Origin: Stachybotrys elegans
Lineage: Eukaryota; Ascomycota; Sordariomycetes; Hypocreales; Stachybotryaceae
Length of the DNA stretch: 64,000 bases
Direction of reading: 5' to 3'
Assembly (NCBI GenBank): GCA_020746835.1
Contig: JAGPNK010000032.1
Location: forward strand, 1 to 64,000
This document shows, piece after piece, positions 13,366 through 21,600 of this stretch (positions are counted from its first letter, which is position 1; each line of letters starts with the position of its first letter). Made by a program: the position numbers and the translations under genes. The notes beneath the pieces were generated by a model that was not told the DNA's origin, searched no databases, and worked only from the letters and a program-made list of their open reading frames with translations.

Positions 13366-13711
13366 ACTCAAAAGAACTCGCATATACATGTGGATCCACG
13401 AAGAGATCGTCCTAATATATCCCCATACAGCAGTCGCCGACCGTATGCCAACTCAAGAGAACTCGCATATACATGTGGATCCACGAAGAGGTTGTCCTGA
13501 TATATCCCCATGCGGCAGTTGCTGAGCCGGGATGCCGACTCAAAAGAACTCGCATATACATATGAATCCACGAAGAGATTGTCCTAATATATCCCCACAC
13601 TGCAGTTGCTGAGCCGGTATGCCGACTCAAAAGAACCCGCATATACATATGGATCCACGAAGAGGTTGTCCTGATATGTCCCCATGCGGCAGTCGCCGAC
13701 CCGGTATGCCG
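13366..13711. repeat. Minisatellite, four units of 85-87 bp
   Basis: Four tandem units start at about 13366, 13451, 13538 and 13625. Each contains ACTCAAAAGAACTCGCATAT, then GGATCCACGAAGAG and a CCCCAT..CAG core. Units differ by a few substitutions, many of them transitions. Two units are 87 bp (29 codons), so minus-strand frames run through as an artificial repeated peptide; I do not annotate them as genes. Confidence 0.9.
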
Positions 13712-14000
13712 ACCCCTCAACGCCCAGCGGCTGGAAGTGAACAGAAAGCGAGAGGCATCGCGGGGGACATGGCCCAGCTTCTGCCAGCGACGAGCTGCTC
13801 AGACATAGCCCCGTCTCTTTCGGTAGGCGTGGACATGCATTACTCGGCACATTTATACATGATCCTACCGTAACGCATCTTATATAATCAGGCGCCATTG
13901 AATACTACTATCTTATCCTAAGTTTGTAATCTTTATCCTAGTATCTAGTAAAATCGCTTCCTTACAGCCTTATATTACTTGATAAAGTAGCTTAAGCAAC

Positions 14001-14750
14001 TTAGGCAACCAAATTCGTCTGCGTCCTCGGCTTTGTTGCCCGAAACAACAACATCACCCCCACCAAGGTTATCTCCACCTCCTCAAATTCTCTCTTCAGC
14101 GCCTCCTCCAGATCCTCCCTTGTATCGTCCTTATTGTTAAACACGCCCCACGAATCATTGTAGAACTTGAGATAAAACTTGATCATCCAACTCGTGGTCG
14201 CTTTGGGACCCAAGACAGTACACCCGTAGAGCACGCCATCCTTGGCCAAGAGCTGGCTGAACGTGGCAAACGTCTTGGCAAACTTTTCCTTGCCGCCGGG
14301 CATGCAGTGGAAGAGGTTGAACATGGAGATTGAGGTAAACTTCTTGTCTGCCAAGGCCGCAGGTGGCGGAAGCGTAGCGTCTGCTTCGAAACACTGCGTT
14401 GTCGTCGCCGTGGTGACAGCCAACACCCTCGACTCCGCCACTTTCAGCGAATTAGGATTGATATCCACCAGCGTCAATTGCTGCTTGCCATGTTTCCGGA
14501 ACGGCCTGCCTAGTGCTTCCGACGGGAACCAACCCGTCGCGACACCGCAGTCGAGGTGGTTCCGCGAGAAATTCTCCGTGAAGAAAGGGAGGAGGACGCT
14601 GGTCGGGCAGCCCCAGAAGCGCATGTTGAAGCTGAGGACATAGTAGTCGTAGAATAGGTTCAGAAAAGAGCTGGAGTAGACGGTGGCGTAGGTCTGGCCA
14701 TCGCCGAGCTTGCCAGTTTCGTCCTGGGAGACCATTGTGAGGATTGGCAA
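14001..14750 (-). CDS. Class I SAM-dependent methyltransferase
   Basis: A single exon of 249 codons. Motif I of the Rossmann-fold methyltransferases is visible as HLDCGVATGWF at about residues 65-75, followed by motif II (LTLVDINPNSL, about 92-102) with the acidic residue that binds the SAM ribose, and a post-motif LYGCTVLG strand. The length fits small free-standing methyltransferases found near fungal secondary-metabolite genes. There is no signal peptide or membrane segment, so it is probably cytosolic. An in-frame second ATG five codons in is an alternative start. The neighbouring P450 (10 kb) and the downstream polyketide relics suggest a role in specialised metabolism, but the substrate cannot be told from the sequence. 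Confidence 0.8.
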   Translation of the reverse strand: MPILTMVSQDETGKLGDGQTYATVYSSSFLNLFYDYYVLSFNMRFWGCPTSVLLPFFTENFSRNHLDCGVATGWFPSEALGRPFRKHGKQQLTLVDINPNSLKVAESRVLAVTTATTTQCFEADATLPPPAALADKKFTSISMFNLFHCMPGGKEKFAKTFATFSQLLAKDGVLYGCTVLGPKATTSWMIKFYLKFYNDSWGVFNNKDDTREDLEEALKREFEEVEITLVGVMLLFRATKPRTQTNLVA

Positions 14751-14840
14751 GGCAAGATGGATAAGTTGAGATAGCTTAGAAAGCAGAAGTAGCTTGGAGA
14801 GTAGGAGGAATAATTATAAGAGGTGTGTGACAATAGCACA

Positions 14841-14896
14841 GAAGATGAAGTAGGGGAAGATGGAGTAGGGGAAGATAAAGTAGGGGAAGATGAAAG
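14841..14896. repeat. 15-bp minisatellite upstream of the methyltransferase
   Basis: About 3.7 copies of GAAGATGAAGTAGGG with single-base variants. It starts 90 bp upstream of the methyltransferase ATG, so it lies in its promoter region. Confidence 0.85.
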
Positions 14897-17090
14897 CTTG
14901 CTTCTTCCTCTGCAATTGACAGACTATGCAAGTACAATAAAGCCGCACCTCAGGTTCCTCGGGATCTTTATCTCCAATACTTCCTTCCCCATTAATCTCT
15001 CACACCGCCTTACCTCGTCTATATGAATCATAACAGGGATACGAGATTATGTACGACCACGTCATGTCATGATAAGCCATGCCGACCGAAACCCGCCAAA
15101 GCCGTCGGGACCGAATTAGGTGGGGCGAGCACGAGCGGGTAATGCCGAACACAGGAGGAACGAGCGCATAAGCCTGCAGCAAAGCATCCCCTGTCTGGGC
15201 CCCAGACGGACCGGTCCGGGCCTCAACCGTTGTCTACTGTACATCCACCTCCTTGCCAACGCGTCCAGCTAGCTACACGGGGTATCTTGGCGCCGAAGCT
15301 TAGCGGATGTTGCCTTCGCCCATCACTCCACAACGGTCGTGTCCACGTCCACGCGCTCGTTGAGGTTGCTACCGTCCCTGATGTAGATCCAGCCACCGGA
15401 AGCGGTGCCCTCCCCGACGACGCACCAGTCATACCTCTTTGGCCCGGAGTCCCGGAGTCGAGATAACGGTCGCGGATAGCGAGTGGTGTGAACGTATAAA
15501 GCCCGTGCGATCCAACATGGAGATCTGCATCGCCCCATTGCGCTTCGGTGCTGACCTGAAGGGTAAAAACCTGTAGGAAGCCCGCGTGATCCAACGTCGA
15601 TGTCTCATCGCCCCCTTGCGCTTCGGTGCTGGCCTAAAGGGTAAAAGCCTGCAGGAAGCCCATGTGATCCAACGTCGATGTCTGCATCGCCCCCTTGCGC
15701 TTCGGTGTTGACCTAAAGGGTAAAATCCTGTAGGAAGCCCATGATAGCAGGAGGGTGGGAACGCGATATATGTGAACTACTAGAGTTAACAACCTAATGC
15801 AGGAGCCTACATAGGGGGCAACTCAGTGATGTGTAGCTAAACCTTGGTAGCTGCTGTATACGATAGATAATGCGTAAATTTGATGCTTCGCAATTGCGAC
15901 TTGGGAGAGTTTCTGTATAGAAACCTTACAGAAAACCTTGACAGTAATAACTCTTTCGCTGGCCTGGCAACGCCCAAGGCCAGATAGCTATAAAATACGC
16001 GAGAGATTCTGATCTCCTTGACTTGCCAAGCCAAGCAAAGCTATGTGAATACGCGCGCTGTCTCGGCCCTGCGGGCACAGGCACTGACCGTGGAGGGCTA
16101 GCCTCCAAAGGAAGAGTCTTGGAGTATCTCTGCACTGCCATGTAGCCTTGATACCTGCCACGGCTAAAAATCCCAAAGAAGAAGCTATTAGACTAGGTCG
16201 GCCGAGATATTCACCCGCGATAGTCTGTGCAGTCACTGTCATTCCATGAATAGTAAGATATGCGAAATCTCGAACGAGGTGCTGATTTCGTGCCCATGTA
16301 ATCATGTTGTCAGAGCTTGATATGGCCACTCCGGTGTTGGTGCGTATCGAGGCCTGCCGAGCGAGGTGGCGGAGGTTGGCCCGTAAGCGCAATACGCAAC
16401 CCGCAACACGCGCGGTCCATTCACCAGCACTGAACCTTGCACTGTCAAGGAAAATCAATGAGAAAAGCGGCACAAGTGTGCCGCGAAGAGAAGAGGTGCT
16501 CGGGCGAGCGAATTGCCGATCTGTCACCGTCCGAACAAGGCGTCCGAACCCAAGCAAAGCTAAGAGACCAAGTAAGATATTACGTTATGCGTGCGTCCAG
16601 TGAGGAAAATGAACAACGAGGGAGATAATAACAGTACCAAGTAAGGTATTGGATGCCCTCCACACACCCAAGAAGACCTGTTCATCCATGCATCCATGCA
16701 TCCACCCATCATCCTCCTCCTCTTCCTCCTCCGGGCACGCAAGCAGCACATCCTGCATAATCTTGCCAGCGTGCGCTACTGCCGCCGCCTGCTTATCAGG
16801 AGCCTTGTCCATGTCCGTCTTTGACCTGTTATTCGGCCGCAGCGGAGGAATCCGAGCGGAGGAAGCCGGACTCTGGCCACCCTCGGAGCTTACGCACTCC
16901 TACCAGTGCCACCACCTACTCTTGTAAGATTGCAGGGATCTAGCAGTGCGTGGTGGCTCACAAACTAGATGTATTTCAAATCATTACCAGATCACGGAGG
17001 CTCGGTAACGTAATCCCACGGTGCGTTGGTTAACCTGATGTCTGGCCCTAACGATTCTAGCCATACCCTGAAGACTGTAACTATGCCTTT
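14897..17090. other. Intergenic region without a supported gene
   Basis: Normal GC. Apart from the 79-bp tandem repeat at 15504-15743 and a CATC/CTC-rich microsatellite at about 16682-16735, I see no gene. A 189-codon minus-strand frame (15988-16557) exists but has no recognisable motif. Confidence 0.5.
15504..15743. repeat. Minisatellite, three units of 78-79 bp
   Basis: Units begin at about 15509, 15588 and 15666 (GATCCAAC anchor). Each carries TTGCGCTTCGGTG, CTAAAGGGTAAAA and GTAGGAAGCCC. The first unit is the most diverged. Confidence 0.9.
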
Positions 17091-17295
17091 AAAATAGTAA
17101 GAGAGTGGGAATATTATAGTTAGCAGCTAAAAGTTTAGTAATATATAAATTATAAGTATACTTAAGGCTAATTTTTTAAATTAGATATAAAATTAAAGAA
17201 AGAAATAAAAAGCTAAGGATTTATTTTATTTTATTTATTTAATTTAGTTTATTTATAAAGATATTATATATTACTTTTTATTATAAATTATTTAT

Positions 17296-17406
17296 ATTTC
17301 TCTTTACTATTTATAATTATATTAGTTACTAAGGCATTAAATATTACCTTTATTATTTATTTACTTTCTATTATTTATACTTTATACTATATACTCTTTT
17401 TCTTAT
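17296..17406 (+). mobile_element. 5'-truncated family-1 fragment with TSD
   Basis: A 111-bp copy ending CTTTTTCTTAT. It is flanked by TATAAATTATTTAT at 17282-17295 and 17407-17420 (18 bp identical if the preceding TTAT is counted). Confidence 0.75.
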
Positions 17407-17775
17407 TATAAATTATTTATTAATATTATAATTTAATAAAGATAAATTTATAATTAAATAAAGTTACTAAAATATACTATATTTAAATAAATTAAAACTT
17501 TTATATATTTTTTATATTATAGTTTTTTAATTATTTTACTTTTTTAATTACTTTTTAACTTTATTATATTTTAATTATTATAAATATTATAATTTACTAT
17601 TATAAATTCTTTTATTTAGTATTTTTATTATTATTTTATAATAATATAATATTAATACTTTTATAATACTATTATTTAATATTAATATACTTTTAATTAT
17701 ATTTAAATAACTATTATTTTTAAATATAAAATAAAAGCTATTAAAATAAAATAGAAAATAAAAAGTTTATATATA

Positions 17776-17842
17776 ATAAAAAAAGAGTATATAATATAAA
17801 GTATAAATAATAGAAAGTAAATAAATAGTAAAGATAATATTT
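17776..17842 (-). mobile_element. 5'-truncated family-1 fragment with TSD
   Basis: A 67-bp copy starting ATAAAAAAAGAG on the plus strand (GG to AA relative to the other copies, as RIP would do). It is flanked by the 16-bp repeat AAAAAGTTTATATATA at 17760-17775 and 17843-17858. Confidence 0.75.
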
Positions 17843-18028
17843 AAAAAGTTTATATATATATATTTAAACTATATTAAAATTAAATAAGTTATATAAATAC
17901 TTAAAAATTTAAAAGTTTAACTTTAATATAAATATATTTAATTTTATTAAAAAATTATTTATTTAAATAATAACTTTATATTAAAATTCCTTAATTTAAA
18001 AAGAAAAGAAAGTAATTTATATAGTATA

Positions 18029-18121
18029 ATAAGGAAAAGAGTATATAATATAGAGTATAAATAGTAAAGAGTAAATAAATAGTAAAAATAGTACTTAATG
18101 CCCTAGTAATTAATATAGTTA
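18029..18121 (-). mobile_element. 5'-truncated family-1 fragment with TSD
   Basis: A 93-bp copy starting ATAAGGAAAAGAG. It is flanked by the exact 16-bp repeat TAATTTATATAGTATA at 18013-18028 and 18122-18137. Confidence 0.8.
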
Positions 18122-18380
18122 TAATTTATATAGTATAAATTACCTTTTTAACTTCTTTAATTAATTCTTATTTTAATATAAATAAAATAAAATATATAAA
18201 AATAAAGTTTTAAAATAAATTTAAAAACTATATAAATATATAAATAGGTCTTTTATATTTATTTAATGGTATTTTAAAATAAATTTCTAAAGAATCGTAT
18301 TAAGTATACTTACTATATAGTTATTCATAGACTTTTATCTACTGACTGTATATATATAAATATAAAGACCTTTTTAAACG

Positions 18381-18652
18381 GATTACCTCTCTGAAACCAC
18401 TACCGATAAGGTAGGAAGCCCATGCAATTATGCAAATACTTAATAGCGCGAGCATGGCCCTACTGCCGCTCGTTTCGAACAGCTGCCGAGCGGTTACCGA
18501 GCATTGCTTATTGACAGCATTCTAACTTAGAAGCAACTGTATGAATTCATCTTCATACAGGCAAAGGCCGGGACAATCTCAAGAACATTTGAAATTAACA
18601 GCCGTCCCTCTCCCGCCTCCTGCCACCGCAAAAAACCTAGACTGTCTCTAGG
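18381..18652 (+). promoter_or_regulatory. Putative promoter of the bacterial-type ORF
   Basis: 272 bp of ordinary GC between the RIP block and the start codon. A pyrimidine-rich stretch lies at 18603-18628, as found before transcription starts in filamentous fungi. The start context has A at -3. There is no Shine-Dalgarno-like purine run at the usual distance. An inverted repeat CCGCTCG/CGAGCGG (18466-18472 and 18487-18493) could be a regulator site. Promoter function is inferred. Confidence 0.35.
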
Positions 18653-21600
18653 ATGATCACCGCACAAAGCGCAGAGACCCAATCTCTCTGGCACGGCGTT
18701 GCTTACGGGAAGTTCAACAGCGCCGTCGCCGGTGCTGTTTCCAACGTGGCTATCAGCTCAGTCAAAAAGACCAAGACGCAAACCTTCATCGACTTTCCCG
18801 GCAACGACCAGACTTTCACGCCTGAGCCCGTTGGCTTTTTTCCGGGCTTAGGCAGCCGCTCTGCCTACCGCACGCTCGAATGCGACCTCTCGCTGAGCGA
18901 CGTGCCTGATATCCGCGATGCCTATACACAAGGCGCCGCCGCCCTGGGCCTCGAGGCGAAGCAGATGGTCCTGACGCCCGCCAACCTGCCAGAAGATCGT
19001 ATCGAGCGTCAGGCATTTCTGGGCGCAGCCCTACTGGTGCATGGCATAGTGCTCCAGCGCCACCTCCACAGCGAGGCCGCGCGCGCAGGCACACAGATCC
19101 GCTTTGCCGCATTCACGGGCGAGAGCTTCGGCATCATTACCGCAGCCGTTGCTGCTGGCGCGCTGTCCATCGCCGACGGCACGAAACTCGCCTATGCACT
19201 GGCGCCTTTTATTCTCGTCGCTGCCGAGGGCGCGCAGGGCCTCTCGCCCCTGCAGGCACGCATTGCGTCGGCTCTCGCGCAAAGCGGCGTGATGCAGCCG
19301 CTTGTGGCTGAGCCAGCCCATGTCGTCGGCCTTTCAGGCAGGCCGGACGCGCTCCAGAAGGCGCTCGCAACCCTCAAAGACACCTACAGCGCGCACGACG
19401 TGGAATTGCACAAGGTATACGCCGAACATCAGGTAAACCTCTATGTGCGTATGGGCATCCGGGAAAGCTTCGGCCTGTTCATGGCCAATTTCCCCGATCT
19501 CTCCTTGCAGGAACTGAAAGAACCGACAACCTTCATGGCGCATGCCGTCCGCATGGCACCCGTCCGCGAGGCATTCGCCCGCATGATGGACGAGGAGGGC
19601 ATCAAGTTTCATGACGCCCACACACCGCTGATTTGCAACCACAAGGCCGCCGTTGTTCAGGGAGCCGCCGATATCCGCGAAGCCGTGCTCGCCGTCATCG
19701 ATCGTGCTATGCAATCCCGCTGGACCGCCAAAGGCTGCGAGCATGTCGGAGCTAATCTCGTGCTCGAACTCGGCCAGGGCGATAAATCACTTCGCCTCCT
19801 CAACGATAACGGTCTGACCCTGCCTGCAATGGGCTATGCGGGCACACTTCATTCAACAGAAGCCTTAGTCGAGGCGGCACGATTGCTGCAGGCATTCGGA
19901 GAGACTGCCCGCTCCAACATGCAATCGACAGACCTCACACCGGACGCGCTGGCACTTTTGCGCCAGGTGTTTCAGGTGCCTGCGCGGTATCCTGAAATTG
20001 CAAAGTTCCTGCGTCGCGAGTTCGCCAAGACGATCGCCGCAAGCCAGATCGACCGTCGCCACCCCCTTGCCCCCATGTCGCGACGCTTTATCGAGGTCTA
20101 TCAGCACAGCATTGCCGCAGCAGGCGACCTCGACCTTGATGCTGGGGAGTTGGCACTGCAGGTTCAGGCCAAGAAGACGGTCGTGGGCGACAGCCACACG
20201 CTCGGTCGCGTGAATACCGAGATCAAGGTGCTGCGTGCCGACGGCACCACTGTCCACCGCATTTCCAACGCCCGATGGAGCTCCGAGGCGCTGGTTTTCT
20301 ACTGCAGCAGGCTTGAGCATCGCCCGGCCGTGGAACTGATCCGCGCAGGTCGGCGCATGTCCGAACACACGCCTGAAATCGCGACACTCTATCGCGCCTC
20401 GTCAGCCTTTCTGCCCTTCGACCTGACGGGCACCTTGCAGATGCCCTCAGGCATGCTGCAGCCCCGCGCCATCGCCGCTCTGCAGATTTTGCATCAACTC
20501 TCCATGCTGACATTGCTGCGCCGGGAGCGGCCCGCAATCTTCACGTCGCACGATTATTACGCGGCCGGCGACCTCTTGGGGTGGTGCGTCGCTCTGGCCG
20601 CCACCAGCGCCTTGAGCGCACATGATGCGGTTGCACTCTATGCGGCCTATTTGAAGATCCATTGTGAGAAAATGGACGTCGCGGACTCTGTCGATACGAT
20701 CCTCGGTCGCCTCCGCGAGTCCACGGCCCCAATTGTCGCGGCCAGTGGCGTCCCCCTCATCACCATCAAGGATATCGCGCGCGAGACACGCACCCTGTTC
20801 AGCCATGGCGTTTTCGACGCACGCCGCCACATCCTGCGCCTGAACGGGGACGTGCAGATCGTGTGCCTGGCATCCAGCCCCGCGCCTGAGACATTCGACA
20901 CGGCGCCCTTCGGCAGTGAGGTCACGCTTATCGCAACCCCTGCGGACATCATAAGGCGCGGGCGTAATACGGCGCTGGAAGCGCTGGAACATTGCTGCAT
21001 GTCCTTGCTGACGGGCGATAACCAGCGCGTCCTGCAGTTTGCGCAGGGGCGCAAGATCTTGAGCAGCACCGTCTTTTCCTACATAAAGCTGGGCGAACAG
21101 GTGCTCGGCTTCGGCAAGGGCGGCAGTGAGTCCATGACGATATTCGTGACCCGGCAGACCATGATGCCTCTTGATACGACGAGCAAGCCCATCATCGTCC
21201 GCAAAATCTTGAGCGAGTCCCTGATCGCAGCCGGCTGGAACCCGGATGGCGAGGGTGTCATGCTCCCGCCCTTCCGCAAGGCCAAGCGTCAGGCGGAATT
21301 CCTGAAAGCCCTCCCGGACCCGGCACGCCCGTATTTCCCCGAGGTCTTCGAAGTTCTGGAGCGCGAAATTCCCGTCCCCCCGCATCAGCGGCAGGGCATG
21401 CAGCGCGACAGCTTCAAGGAAACCATCTACGAAATGAGTTTCGTGCCGGGCGAGGAAGTCAGCCGTTATGTGGAGCGATGCAGCCCGCCGCCTGCAATCG
21501 TCGCGCGTATCTATGAACAGATCGCGCTCGCCCTGGCGCGCGATGTCCATAGCCTATACCGCGCCCCGGCACCGGGCCAGACACTGGAGACGTCGTATTT

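Larger units (their letters stand above)
17091..18380. repeat. AT-rich RIP block upstream of the bacterial-type ORF
   Basis: AT-only sequence with no frame. It contains three separate short family-1 fragments, each with its own target duplication. The block stops about 270 bp before the start codon of the large ORF at 18653. Confidence 0.8.

Noticed and set aside
13412..13720. 102-codon minus-strand repeat protein
   Set aside because: Produced by the minisatellite with near codon-length units; no flanking gene structure.
15988..16557. 189-codon minus-strand ORF
   Set aside because: No family motif, no clear hydrophobic pattern or splice context; cannot be told from a chance frame in GC-rich DNA.
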